Part shown: positions 15,722-23,705 of the stretch, piece after piece
Position numbering within the stretch: position 1 is the first letter of the stretch
How the letters are laid out: each line of letters starts with the position of its first letter
NCBI GenBank assembly: GCA_964469505.1
Contig: CAYXZO010000003.1
Location: 17,041 to 81,040, forward strand
Reading direction: 5' to 3'
Length of the DNA: 64,000 nt
Source: CAYXZO01 sp964469505
GTDB lineage: Bacteria; Fidelibacterota; UBA8477; JABMPR01
Notes under the pieces: generated by a model
Database searches by the model: none
Told to the model about the DNA's origin: nothing
The model's input: the letters and a program-made list of their open reading frames with translations, nothing else
Made by a program: the position numbers and the translations under genes

Positions 15722-16634
15722 ATCGATGACCGACCTTAAGCGAATAGCCCTGGAGGAAGGCGCGGGTTTCCATGCTGCGCTTGCCCTCGGGTTGCAGGCG
15801 AAATACCACTAATTCCCCGGAGCTACAGGCAATATGAAAAGAATCCGGCTTAACTGCAGTCACAACCCCAGGATTTCCCCCACCCTCAGCAATTGCCGTT
15901 TTAAGGATTTTGTATCGTACTCCATTGAGATAGCAAAAAGCCCCGGGCCTGGGTGCAAAGGCTCGCACCCGGTTGTGACATTGCCTAGCCGTCTCCTGAA
16001 AATTCAAGTGCTGTTCCTCAGGGCCCACTTTAGGAGCACGCGTGGCGCGAATAGAGTCCTGAGGCACAGGTTTGACTGTCCCCTGTTCCAAACCGTCTAC
16101 CGTCTTTAATACCAGCTGCGCTCCGCGTCGGGCCAGCTTATTGTGCAAGGAACCGAAATCATCGTCGGGCTCGATCTTTACTTCCTCCTGCAACAGGATG
16201 TCACCGGTGTCCACTTTCTTTTTTAGAAAGAATGTGGTGACTCCCGTACGGGTATCACCATTTAAAAGTGCCCAATGGATGGGGGCCGGACCTCTATAGG
16301 CAGGTAGCAAAGATGGATGAAGATTTATACTACCAATTGAGGGCATAGTAAACACTACAGCGGGTAGAATTCTAAAAGCCACTACAATAAAGAGCTCGGC
16401 ATCGAGCTCCTCTAGCGCATTTAAAAAATCACTATCTTTCAAAGATTCCGGTTGCCAGATAGGAAGTTCATGCTCTTGAGCGAAAACTTTAACGGGGCTG
16501 GGAAGCAGTTTTCGCCCTCTACCCTGGGGACGATCGGGAATAGTCACAACTCCCAATACTTGATGCCGGCTATGGTATAGTTCTTCCAGGGTAGGAATGG
16601 AAAAATCAGCCGAGCCAAAGAAAACGAGACGCAT
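15714..16634 (-). CDS. fmt: methionyl-tRNA formyltransferase
   Basis: Fmt formylates initiator Met-tRNA. The protein (306 residues from the ATG at 16634) begins MRLVFFGSADFSIP and contains the catalytic INLHPSLLPAYRG motif, a GDTRTGVT loop and DTGDIL, followed by the C-terminal OB-like tRNA-binding domain. A TTG two codons upstream could also initiate, but the ATG start matches the family. It sits between def (51 bases upstream) and rsmB (8-base overlap); def-fmt is a classic pairing because the deformylase removes the formyl group this enzyme adds. Confidence 0.96.
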   Translation of the reverse strand: MRLVFFGSADFSIPTLEELYHSRHQVLGVVTIPDRPQGRGRKLLPSPVKVFAQEHELPIWQPESLKDSDFLNALEELDAELFIVVAFRILPAVVFTMPSIGSINLHPSLLPAYRGPAPIHWALLNGDTRTGVTTFFLKKKVDTGDILLQEEVKIEPDDDFGSLHNKLARRGAQLVLKTVDGLEQGTVKPVPQDSIRATRAPKVGPEEQHLNFQETARQCHNRVRAFAPRPGAFCYLNGVRYKILKTAIAEGGGNPGVVTAVKPDSFHIACSSGELVVFRLQPEGKRSMETRAFLQGYSLKVGHRFA

Positions 16635-16684
16635 ACCCAAACTATCAGCCCGGTTCGAAAGATGAGTCTAGAACTTCCACCCGC

Positions 16685-17230
16685 TCACAGCCGATACTGC
16701 TCGGAGTATTCCACCTGGATCTCACCACTGGCAATACGTTTGAGAGTCTTTTTCAACAAAGAACGTTTAAGCGTACCCAGGCGATCGATAAACAGCACGC
16801 CCTGGAGGTGATCATATTCGTGTTGAATAACTCGGGCTGGGAAACCTTCGATTTCCTCTTCCCGCTTTTCTCCCTCTATGGTTTCGTACCGCAATTTTAT
16901 TGAGGTCGGACGGATAACATCTTCATGGATAGTGGGTAAACTGAGGCATCCCTCTTCGTAGCTGTCAGTCTCCGAACCGTACGAAATTATGAGTGGATTG
17001 ATGAATACCTTGGGCTGGGGTTCTGTGTCTTCCTCCATCGGTGCTAGATCTATTATAAACAGCCTGATAGAATGGCCCACCTGCGGCGCGGCTAAACCGA
17101 TCCCTTCAGCAGCGTACATCGTTTCAAACATGTCCTCAATCAGCTTGCGAATTTCAGGGGTGACTTCGGTGATGGGGTCGGCTTGCCGCCGCAAAACCGG
17201 ATCACCGTACGTTCTTATGGATAGAATCAT
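16685..17230 (-). CDS. def: peptide deformylase
   Basis: The enzyme removes the N-formyl group from nascent proteins. All three metal-site motifs are present in the 181-residue protein: GIGLAAPQVG, EEGCLSLP (Cys ligand) and QHEYDHLQG (HExxH). Its start overlaps the yajC stop by 4 bases (ATGA). Confidence 0.97.
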   Translation of the reverse strand: MILSIRTYGDPVLRRQADPITEVTPEIRKLIEDMFETMYAAEGIGLAAPQVGHSIRLFIIDLAPMEEDTEPQPKVFINPLIISYGSETDSYEEGCLSLPTIHEDVIRPTSIKLRYETIEGEKREEEIEGFPARVIQHEYDHLQGVLFIDRLGTLKRSLLKKTLKRIASGEIQVEYSEQYRL

Positions 17231-17535
17231 CCCTGCTTGACACTAATAACCGCCGAACGACTGACATGGAGTTTGGTATCTCCACCGGTTTTAATCAAAA
17301 GCACATCATTGTCCTTGATACCTTCGATGGTACCATGGATACCCCCACTGGTGATAATTTTATCACCTTTTCTCAGACCCTGACGCATTCTCTCCAGCTC
17401 TTTCTGCCGTTTCGATTGGGGTCTGATAAGCAAAAAGTAAAACACCAGGAAAAGAAGAATAATGGGTAGAAAACTGAAGAAAGGGTTCCCTACCTGTTGG
17501 GGTTGTCCAGCTAGGAGAATCGTACCTATGGTCAT
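17227..17535 (-). CDS. yajC: preprotein translocase subunit YajC
   Basis: A 102-residue protein with one membrane helix (about 22-40, SFLPIILLFLVFYFLLIRPQ) followed by the YajC motif RPQSKRQKELE and a small cytoplasmic domain with GDKIITSGGIHGTIEGI. YajC associates with SecDF and the Sec translocon. SecD and SecF are not adjacent here; the gene instead precedes def, with a 4-base overlap. Confidence 0.95.
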   Translation of the reverse strand: MTIGTILLAGQPQQVGNPFFSFLPIILLFLVFYFLLIRPQSKRQKELERMRQGLRKGDKIITSGGIHGTIEGIKDNDVLLIKTGGDTKLHVSRSAVISVKQG

Positions 17536-17567
17536 AGTTCAATTCCTTTCATTTTCATGGATTTAAT

Positions 17568-18494
17568 CTAACGGCGCAGGGACTTCTTTCCAAAGCCGTT
17601 GGCAGTTTCCAGTGAATTAGAGGAAGGAGTTATTTGCAGTAAAATTATTCCTGCAATCGTTATAATCCCCCCTAAGGCGAAACCCGGTGTAATGGCATAG
17701 CCCTGAATCACTTTAGATAAAAAGGCGGTGGTAGGAGCCTGGCCGGTGAGAAAGATAGCCACCTGGGAGGGTGAGATGATCTTGAGCACCGCGTAATAGA
17801 TTAGGTATGATAGGGCTGAGGTAAAAACTCCCATATAAACCACACCCACCCAGGCACTGGTTGGTACTGTACTCCAGCCAATTGACGTAGCCTGAAACCA
17901 AGCCGGCAACAGCAAAAAGCACCACGCCAAGGCGGTAACCGTGAATGTGGCTGTCAAAGGGGTGTAGCGGCGTAGGTAGGGTTTTGAAAAAGCCGTATAG
18001 GCTGACCAGGACCAAACACCCAACATTATCAGCGTATCGCCCTTTACAAACGAAAAGGTGGACTGCCAGATAGCACCGCCGAAAATCAAGACCACCCCAC
18101 CGATTGCCAAGGCGATACCCAATACCTTCCGGGGTGTAATTCTTTCTATTTTCAGCATTCGAGCAATTAAAAGCACCCATAACGGTGTCATAGCATAAAG
18201 CAACCCGGCATGCGCTGGCAGAGTATGTTTCAAACCGGCAAGGAAAAGCTGGATGTTGAGTACTATTCCCAATAAAGCCAAACCGGAAAAAACTGGTAGT
18301 TCTTTGCGACCAACGAAAAGCGGCAATCCCTTTACTTTCAGGATTGGAGCCAGGATGATGAGAGCTATCGTCAAACGCGCTTCAACGATGAAAGTAGTAG
18401 GCAAAGCATCAGTGGCATATTTACCCAGCACATGGGTAAACCCCGCCATCAGGGTGAAGGCCGCCATTAGGAGCCACCCTACCGTTCGGCTCAT
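17568..18494 (-). CDS. EamA-type drug/metabolite transporter
   Basis: A 308-residue membrane protein with about ten transmembrane helices arranged as two EamA repeats (first about 5-140, second about 155-290), typical of the DMT superfamily. Marker segments include VEARLTIALIILAPIL in the first half and VYMGVFTSALSYLIYYAVLK in the second. The substrate (amino acid, sugar, nucleotide-sugar or drug) cannot be inferred. It lies 32 bases upstream of yajC and 19 bases after the small unknown gene. Confidence 0.88.
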   Translation of the reverse strand: MSRTVGWLLMAAFTLMAGFTHVLGKYATDALPTTFIVEARLTIALIILAPILKVKGLPLFVGRKELPVFSGLALLGIVLNIQLFLAGLKHTLPAHAGLLYAMTPLWVLLIARMLKIERITPRKVLGIALAIGGVVLIFGGAIWQSTFSFVKGDTLIMLGVWSWSAYTAFSKPYLRRYTPLTATFTVTALAWCFLLLPAWFQATSIGWSTVPTSAWVGVVYMGVFTSALSYLIYYAVLKIISPSQVAIFLTGQAPTTAFLSKVIQGYAITPGFALGGIITIAGIILLQITPSSNSLETANGFGKKSLRR

Positions 18495-18513
18495 TTTGTT
18501 GTGGATGTATCGT

Positions 18514-18972
18514 TTACAAAAATTGAAGGCAATTCCGCCACCAATCGGAGAAGGAACGGGATCTTTTCACTATGTACTCAATGGCACAATCTGCCGGCCC
18601 GACAGCCACCGTCTCCTCGTCCCGTTTGTACCGAACCCGGGCTATCACTTTCAGGGTTTCAAAAGGTACCGTGCAGCGCGATGCAACCGTGGCCGCCGCC
18701 CCGAAGGCATATCCAAGGTCATCGTTAAGCCGGGCCCGGCTGCTGCGAATTACAATCACTAAAGTGCGCCCCCACAATGGGGTGTTCTCAATTTCTATGC
18801 TCGACAAGGGGGGAGCCTGGCGGGAACGTTCAAAATAGCGTTCCAACACTACTTTGACCTGGGAAGGATTAATTTGGGCAGGGGCAATAAGCGGAATAAA
18901 AATGGAATACAAAAACAATATTTTTAACCATTTAACCGAAAGTGGATAGAAGTTGATATAATTGCCTGACAT
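18514..18972 (-). CDS. small exported protein of unknown function
   Basis: A 152-residue protein I do not recognise. It has a hydrophobic N-terminal segment (about 15-31, LKILFLYSIFIPLIAPAQ) that fits a signal peptide with cleavage after PAQ. The mature part is about 120 residues with two cysteines (SRCTVP and PADCAIEY) that could form a disulfide, and alternating hydrophobic stretches such as TLVIVIRSS and LKVIARVRYKR. It is the first gene of the minus-strand run ending at hflX and is divergent from the peroxiredoxin gene with a 106-base shared upstream region. Confidence 0.6.
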   Translation of the reverse strand: MSGNYINFYPLSVKWLKILFLYSIFIPLIAPAQINPSQVKVVLERYFERSRQAPPLSSIEIENTPLWGRTLVIVIRSSRARLNDDLGYAFGAAATVASRCTVPFETLKVIARVRYKRDEETVAVGPADCAIEYIVKRSRSFSDWWRNCLQFL

Positions 18973-19007
18973 TTCGCTGAATCATAGAAAGGAAACAGTT
19001 TTTTCCA

Positions 19008-19026
19008 AAGGTAAGTTTGTTACCTT
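19008..19026. promoter_or_regulatory. inverted repeat in the divergent region before the peroxiredoxin gene
   Basis: AAGGTAA (19008-19014) and TTACCTT (19020-19026) form a perfect 7-bp inverted repeat with a 5-base spacer, centred about 60 bases before the peroxiredoxin ATG. The size and place fit an operator for a dimeric regulator. It does not match the PerR or Fur consensus. No T run follows, so it is not a terminator. Confidence 0.35.
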
Positions 19027-19078
19027 GTAGCGTGAAAAAGAGAATGTGTTTCAATAACAAAAGGAGGTCTTCAAGATC

Positions 19079-19726
19079 ATGTTAGTAACTAAACCAGCAC
19101 CTGACTTTAAAGCTATGGCAGTAATGCCGGATAATTCCTTTGAGGAGGTTCAGCTCTCCAACTACCGGGGACAAAAGGTGGTTCTATTTTTCTACCCCAT
19201 GGATTTCACCTTTGTATGCCCTACTGAGATTTTGGCTTTCGACCATCGGCTGGAAGAGTTTAAAAAACGTAACGTGCAAGTGTTAGGGTGCTCCACTGAC
19301 TCTCATTACAGCCATTTAGCCTGGAAAAACACCCCAGTAGATAAAGGTGGTATTGGTAACATTCAATATCCCCTGGTCACCGACATCGATAAAACCATCG
19401 CTCGTGCTTATAATGTGTTGGTGGAAGCTAAGCCAGCTACTGTCTATGTAGATGAAGAAGGTGAAATGCTGACGTCAGTGGACGGAACCGTAGCCTTACG
19501 GGCTTCTTTCCTGATCGACGAGGAAGGCATTATCCGCCACGCGGTTATCAATGACCTTTCCTTGGGACGTAACATTGACGAAATGCTGCGAATGGTGGAT
19601 GCCCTCAGCTTTTATCAGCAGCATGGAGAAGTTTGTCCCGCCGGTTGGCAGGAAGGTCAAGAAGCTATGGAAGCCAGCCCTGAGGGCGTGGCCAAATACC
19701 TAGCCAAACACGCCCAGGAACTGTAA
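19079..19726 (+). CDS. 2-Cys peroxiredoxin (AhpC/Prx1 type) with an extra insertion
   Basis: A 215-residue thiol peroxidase that reduces H2O2 and organic hydroperoxides. The peroxidatic Cys is C47 in FTFVCPTE, and the resolving Cys is C186 in HGEVCPAGW, as in typical 2-Cys enzymes. The usual short link between YNVL and the LIDEEGIIRHAVIND strand is lengthened: residues about 115-137 (VEAKPATVYVDEEGEM and onward) form an insertion of roughly 16-18 residues not seen in common AhpC proteins. A strong ribosome site AAGGAGG (19061-19067) precedes the ATG. It is the only plus-strand gene between 6.3 and 64 kb and stands alone; no AhpF reductase is adjacent. Confidence 0.93.
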   Translation: MLVTKPAPDFKAMAVMPDNSFEEVQLSNYRGQKVVLFFYPMDFTFVCPTEILAFDHRLEEFKKRNVQVLGCSTDSHYSHLAWKNTPVDKGGIGNIQYPLVTDIDKTIARAYNVLVEAKPATVYVDEEGEMLTSVDGTVALRASFLIDEEGIIRHAVINDLSLGRNIDEMLRMVDALSFYQQHGEVCPAGWQEGQEAMEASPEGVAKYLAKHAQEL

Positions 19727-19747
19727 CACAAATAATACGCTCCTAAT

Positions 19748-19778
19748 AAAAAGGTCCGCTGTTGAAGCGGACCTTTTT
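19748..19778. terminator. bidirectional terminator between peroxiredoxin and frr
   Basis: A 13-bp perfect stem (19748-19760 with 19766-19778; core GGTCCGCT/AGCGGACC) with a 5-nt loop and A/T tracts on both sides. It lies between convergent genes and can end transcription from both. Confidence 0.88.
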
Positions 19779-19801
19779 TATTTACAGATCTTAAGGCAGC
19801 C

Positions 19802-20359
19802 CTAGATGGTGAGGATTTCCTCCTCCTTGGTTTTGACCATCTCGTCGATTTTCTTGATGTACTTGTCCGTCAGATCCTGGATGTTGTCCAGCCCCCGTCG
19901 AGAATTATCCTCAGAGATTTCGTGTTCTTTTTCCAAACGCTTTATATGGTCATTGGCATCGCGGCGTACATTGCGGATGGCTACTCGCGCATCTTCGGCT
20001 AGTTTATGTACGTACTTCACCAGTTCCCGCCGACGTTCCTCGGTTAGTTCAGGGATGGGGACCCTCAGAATATGACCATCAGTGGCGGGGTTCAATCCCA
20101 AATCACTACTTTGGATGGCTTTTTCGATGGCTTTTACCGCATTTTTATCCCAAGGTTGAACTATCAATAGTCGAGGTTCCGGTGCGGTGATAGAGGCAAT
20201 CTGATTCAAGGGCGTGCTGGTCCCATAATAATCCACTTTCACTCCCTCCAGCAGAGCCGGTGAGGCCCTACCGGTTCGCAAGGTGGCAAACTCTTGTCTT
20301 AGGTGTTCAAGCGATTTTTGCATGCGGTCTTCCGCGTCTTTATAAATCTCGTTAAGCAT
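19802..20359 (-). CDS. frr: ribosome recycling factor
   Basis: RRF splits post-termination ribosomes together with EF-G. The 185-residue protein has the family's exact length and motifs: FATLRTGRASPALLEGV, VDYYGTSTPLNQIASI, VRNVRRDAND-like IRNVRRDANDHIKRLEK, and LTDKYIKKIDEM. A longer frame to 20428 exists, but the ATG at 20359 (MLNEIYKDAEDRM) has a good ribosome site (GGGAGGTGG) and overlaps the pyrH stop by 8 bases. pyrH-frr is a conserved pair. Confidence 0.97.
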   Translation of the reverse strand: MLNEIYKDAEDRMQKSLEHLRQEFATLRTGRASPALLEGVKVDYYGTSTPLNQIASITAPEPRLLIVQPWDKNAVKAIEKAIQSSDLGLNPATDGHILRVPIPELTEERRRELVKYVHKLAEDARVAIRNVRRDANDHIKRLEKEHEISEDNSRRGLDNIQDLTDKYIKKIDEMVKTKEEEILTI

Positions 20360-21077
20360 ATCCACCTCCCACATAGGTGCCGATTTTTTCCCCTTCGAAG
20401 ATTTTAAGAAGATTGCCCGGCTTCTCAATATTGAACACTATTATGGGCAAATCATTCTCTTTGCACAAGGTCAGGGCTGTTTGGTCCATGACCCTTAAAT
20501 TGTTTTGAATGGCGGCGTCAAACGCCAGGGTATCGTACTTAGTGGCCGTAGGCACTTTTTCCGGATCAGCATCATAGACCCCATCCACCCTGGTACCTTT
20601 CAATAAAATCTCAGCGCCAATCTCCACTGCCCGCAAGGCCGCAGCGGTATCGGTAGTGAAATAGGGATTTCCTGTTCCGGCAGCGAACAATACTACCCGC
20701 CCCTTTTCCAAGTGCCGAACGGCCCGGCGCCTAATAAATGGTTCAGCGATTTTGTTCATTTCAATAGCAGTGAGCAAACGAGTCTGGGTCCCGGTTTTTT
20801 CAATGGCATCCTGTAAAGCAATGCAATTGATAACCGTGGCCAACATCCCCATATAATCTGCAGCTACCCGTTCCATAGCCTGGGCCTGTTTGGAGAGGCC
20901 TCTAAAAATATTACCTCCCCCTACTACGACGCCCAGTTGCACTCCCATGGCGGCTATCTGATGAATCTCTTCAGCAAAATGAGCAATGGCCTGATTGTCC
21001 AAACCCGAATGGGCTCTGCCCGCTAATGACTCGCCACTTAGCTTCAACAAGACCCGTCTATATGCCGGTTTGCTCAT
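20352..21077 (-). CDS. pyrH: UMP kinase
   Basis: PyrH phosphorylates UMP to UDP. The 241-residue protein belongs to the amino-acid-kinase fold: RVLLKLSGESLAG at the N-terminus, GVVVGGGNIFRG, the FAAGTGNPYFTTDTAAALRA substrate loop and KGTRVDGVYDADP. Length is normal. It follows the tsf terminator by 170 bases of non-coding sequence (21078-21250), in which I see a purine-rich ribosome site (GGAAAGGGGAG) but no convincing promoter. Confidence 0.97.
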   Translation of the reverse strand: MSKPAYRRVLLKLSGESLAGRAHSGLDNQAIAHFAEEIHQIAAMGVQLGVVVGGGNIFRGLSKQAQAMERVAADYMGMLATVINCIALQDAIEKTGTQTRLLTAIEMNKIAEPFIRRRAVRHLEKGRVVLFAAGTGNPYFTTDTAAALRAVEIGAEILLKGTRVDGVYDADPEKVPTATKYDTLAFDAAIQNNLRVMDQTALTLCKENDLPIIVFNIEKPGNLLKIFEGEKIGTYVGGGYA

Positions 21078-21250
21078 CTACTCCCCTTTCCTTAATCGAG
21101 CAATAAGCTATGGCTTCGGAGAAGCTCTACAAGAAAAATGAAGTTTCGAGAAGTGCGGTGAATAACCATTAGCGAATAATGTGCTTATAAATCATCCGGT
21201 GATGCTGGAGTACAGCCTTAGATGCATGTTTAACCACCCGAGCGTAAAAA

Positions 21251-21271
21251 AAGCCCGGCTGAGCCGGGCTT
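21251..21271 (-). terminator. intrinsic terminator after tsf
   Basis: AAGCCCGGC (21251-21259) and GCCGGGCTT (21263-21271) form a 9-bp stem with a 3-nt loop. On the minus strand it is followed by a T run (A run at 21245-21252 on the plus strand). It lies 36 bases after the tsf stop, ending the rplM-rpsI-rpsB-tsf unit. Confidence 0.85.
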
Positions 21272-21307
21272 GTAAGTTGCTGCATCCAGAGATTCAAATA
21301 AACGGAA

Positions 21308-21916
21308 CTATTCCTTGGCCCCAGTTTCTCCCACTACAAAACGTTGGAAACGGGCCACCGAAATGTTTTCTCCCAATTTGGCAATAGTCTCATTGATAAG
21401 GTCCTGAATGGTCTGATCGTCGTTTTTAATAAAAGGCTGTTCCAGCAGGACCACTTCTTTGAAGTATTTTTCCAATCGCCCTTCAACAATCCGTTCCACG
21501 ATTTTCTCAGGCTTGCCGGAGTTCAGGGCTTGAGTCCGGTAGATTTCTTTTTCCTTTTCAATCAACTCCGCCGGAACATCTTCACGACGCACTACCAGCG
21601 GAGCCGCGGCGGCGATATGCATGGCTAAATCTTCACAAAGCTTTTGAAACTGCTCGGTATTGGCTACAAAATCGGTTTCGCAGTTCACCTCCACCATGGC
21701 TCCCAGCTTACCACCGGTATGGATGTAAGCATATATGAGACCCTCTTTGGTAGCCCGGCCACCCTTTTTAGCCGCTTTGAGTATTCCCTTTTTACGTAGC
21801 AGTTCTTCTGCTTTGGCCAGATCGCCGTTTGCTTCCTCTAAAGCTTTTTTACAGTCCATCATTCCTGCGCCGGTTTTCTCGCGCAAGGCTTTTACTTCTG
21901 CGGCACTTATAGCCAT
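21308..21916 (-). CDS. tsf: elongation factor Ts (short form)
   Basis: EF-Ts is the nucleotide-exchange factor for EF-Tu. The protein has the N-terminal UBA-like domain (VKALREKTGAGMMDCKKALEE) and the exchange domain motif VEVNCETDFVA. At 202 residues it is the short form with one core subdomain, as in Thermus and several other phyla, compared with about 280 residues in E. coli. It follows rpsB by 45 bases, the standard arrangement. Confidence 0.96.
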   Translation of the reverse strand: MAISAAEVKALREKTGAGMMDCKKALEEANGDLAKAEELLRKKGILKAAKKGGRATKEGLIYAYIHTGGKLGAMVEVNCETDFVANTEQFQKLCEDLAMHIAAAAPLVVRREDVPAELIEKEKEIYRTQALNSGKPEKIVERIVEGRLEKYFKEVVLLEQPFIKNDDQTIQDLINETIAKLGENISVARFQRFVVGETGAKE

Positions 21917-21961
21917 AGTATTAGCTCCCTTGTTAAATCTTTATTGAAGATGGAGATCGGA

Positions 21962-22678
21962 TCAGGATTCCGAGGCTTCAGCGTAAACATCAGCCTGGGC
22001 ACCGCGGCCTTCGAGAATGGAATCAGCCAGCGCACGGATAATCAGCCGCACCGTCTGGATTGAATCGTCGTTGGCCGGAATGGGGAAATCTATGCCGCTG
22101 GGATCGGTGTTAGTATCTACAATGGCTACAATGGTTTTCTCCAACCGCTGGGCTTCCTTTACTGCGATCGCTTCCGCCTTGGCATCGACGATAATCACCA
22201 CATCCGGCAGCCGACGCATCTCTTTAATGCCGCGATGTTGCATTTCCAGGCGGCGCCGTTCACGCTGACGCATCAGGATTTCTTTTTTGGTCAGAGTTTC
22301 GGCCAGCTCCTCGGGATTATCCTTTTCCAGCATCTGCAGCCGGCGGATGGATTTTTTTATGGTCATAAAATTAGTCAGGGTCCCACCCAACCAGCGCTCA
22401 GTGACGTAGAACATGCCACAACGGACGGCTTCTTCTTCCACCACCTGCTTGGCAGTTTTCTTAGTACCTACGAAAAGAAACGAATCGCCCCGACGGGCAG
22501 CCTGTTCCACATATTCCTGGGCCTTTTTCAGCTGCTCCAGCGTTTTACTTAAATCAATAATATGGACGCCATTCTTTTCGGTGAAGATGAAATCCCGCAT
22601 ACGCGGGTGCCAATTACTGGCCAGATGACCAAAATGGGCTCCCGCCGCCAACAGTTGCTCTAAAGTGATCTCAGCCAT
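21962..22678 (-). CDS. rpsB: 30S ribosomal protein S2
   Basis: S2 has the family motifs LLAAGAHFGHLASNWHPRM, GTKKTAKQ, RWLGGTLTNF, PDVVIIVDA and DTNTDPSGIDFPIPANDD. The ATG at 22678 (MAEITLEQLL) was chosen over an upstream in-frame start at 22693 because it gives the conserved N-terminus and the usual 238 residues. It follows rpsI by 18 bases. Confidence 0.98.
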   Translation of the reverse strand: MAEITLEQLLAAGAHFGHLASNWHPRMRDFIFTEKNGVHIIDLSKTLEQLKKAQEYVEQAARRGDSFLFVGTKKTAKQVVEEEAVRCGMFYVTERWLGGTLTNFMTIKKSIRRLQMLEKDNPEELAETLTKKEILMRQRERRRLEMQHRGIKEMRRLPDVVIIVDAKAEAIAVKEAQRLEKTIVAIVDTNTDPSGIDFPIPANDDSIQTVRLIIRALADSILEGRGAQADVYAEASES

Positions 22679-22696
22679 GCAGTCTCCCGCCAACTA

Positions 22697-23095
22697 TTAA
22701 CGTTTGGAAAATTGGAAGGCGCGCCGGGCACCCGCCAGACCATATTTCTTGCGTTCTTTTTCCCGCGCATCACGGGTTAACAGGCCCGCCTTCTTTAAAA
22801 TGGGCCGAAAATCATCGTAGTTGACTTTCTGTAACGCCAAAGCTATCCCGTGCCTGATGGCTTCCGCCTGACCGGTAGGTCCACCACCTTTGACGTTAAC
22901 AATAATATCGTAAGCCCCCAAAGTATTGGTGAGTTTAAGGGGCTGTTGAACTACCACCTGCAGGGTGCGCCGACCGAAGTAGTCTTCCATTTTGCGCTTG
23001 TTTACGATGATCTGGCCTGTACCCGGTTGCATCCATACCCGGGCCACTGCGGTCTTCCGCTTGCCGGTGGCATAATACAATGCTTTACTGCTCAT
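22697..23095 (-). CDS. rpsI: 30S ribosomal protein S9
   Basis: A 132-residue S9 with YYATGKRKTAVARVW, the VKGGGPTGQAEAIRHGIA motif and the conserved C-terminus GLAGARRAFQFSKR that reaches the P-site tRNA. It overlaps the end of rplM by 11 bases; rplM-rpsI is nearly universal. Confidence 0.98.
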   Translation of the reverse strand: MSSKALYYATGKRKTAVARVWMQPGTGQIIVNKRKMEDYFGRRTLQVVVQQPLKLTNTLGAYDIIVNVKGGGPTGQAEAIRHGIALALQKVNYDDFRPILKKAGLLTRDAREKERKKYGLAGARRAFQFSKR

Positions 23096-23537
23096 GCTTC
23101 ATCTCCGGTTTCCAGGGGGCTGGTTGCTGCGCTTGGTGAGGATGTTCCGGACCAGCATAGACTTTCAGCTTTTTCAGCATCCGTCTCCCCAAACGATTAT
23201 GTGGTAACATACCTTTTACCGCCAGTCGAATGATGCGATCTGGGTGCTTTTCTTTCAGTTCTTTGAAGGTCTTGATCTTAGCACCACCCGGATAGCCACT
23301 ATGAGTAAAGTAGGTTTTGTTAGTCTCTTTTTTGCCGGTCACCCACACCTTATCCGCATTGACCACCACTACAAAATCACCACAGTCCAAGTGCGGGGTA
23401 AATATGGGTTTATGCTTACCCCGGAGCAAAGTAGCGATCTTGGTTGCTAACCGCCCCAACGGCTCCTGGGAGGCATCAATCACCCACCAGTTTCTTTCGA
23501 TCGATTCCGCTTTTACGTTGTAGGTCTTAAAATTCAA
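23085..23537 (-). CDS. rplM: 50S ribosomal protein L13
   Basis: A 150-residue L13 with WWVIDASQEPLGRLAT, GDFVVVVNADKV and the KGMLPHNRLGRRMLKKLKVY motif. The start codon is TTG (TTGAATTTTAAG), giving the conserved N-terminus NFKTYNVKAESIER. A Gln/Pro-rich tail (HQAQQPAPWKPE) extends past the usual end. First gene of the ribosomal operon, after a 168-base non-coding stretch. Confidence 0.97.
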   Translation of the reverse strand: MNFKTYNVKAESIERNWWVIDASQEPLGRLATKIATLLRGKHKPIFTPHLDCGDFVVVVNADKVWVTGKKETNKTYFTHSGYPGGAKIKTFKELKEKHPDRIIRLAVKGMLPHNRLGRRMLKKLKVYAGPEHPHQAQQPAPWKPEMKHEQ

Positions 23538-23591
23538 TGCTATCCCCTTTAAAACCTTAGTGTTATCACCGGGCGCCTAAAAAAGCTGCGT

Positions 23592-23620
23592 AAGGTAATC
23601 GGGCCCCCCAGAGTTGTCAA
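23592..23620 (-). promoter_or_regulatory. likely promoter of the rplM-rpsI-rpsB-tsf operon
   Basis: On the minus strand a perfect -35 box TTGACA (23615-23620) is followed after 17 bases by TACCTT (23592-23597). This leaves a leader of roughly 50 nt before the TTG start of rplM. The gap 23538-23705 holds no gene and no clear terminator for either neighbour. Confidence 0.45.
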
Positions 23621-23705
23621 CCAATTTTGCCAGCTCCGGTAAGCTCAAATACCTAAGTGCAATAAACGGATTTCAGGGATAATGTCCTATGGAAAAACGC
23701 TAAAT

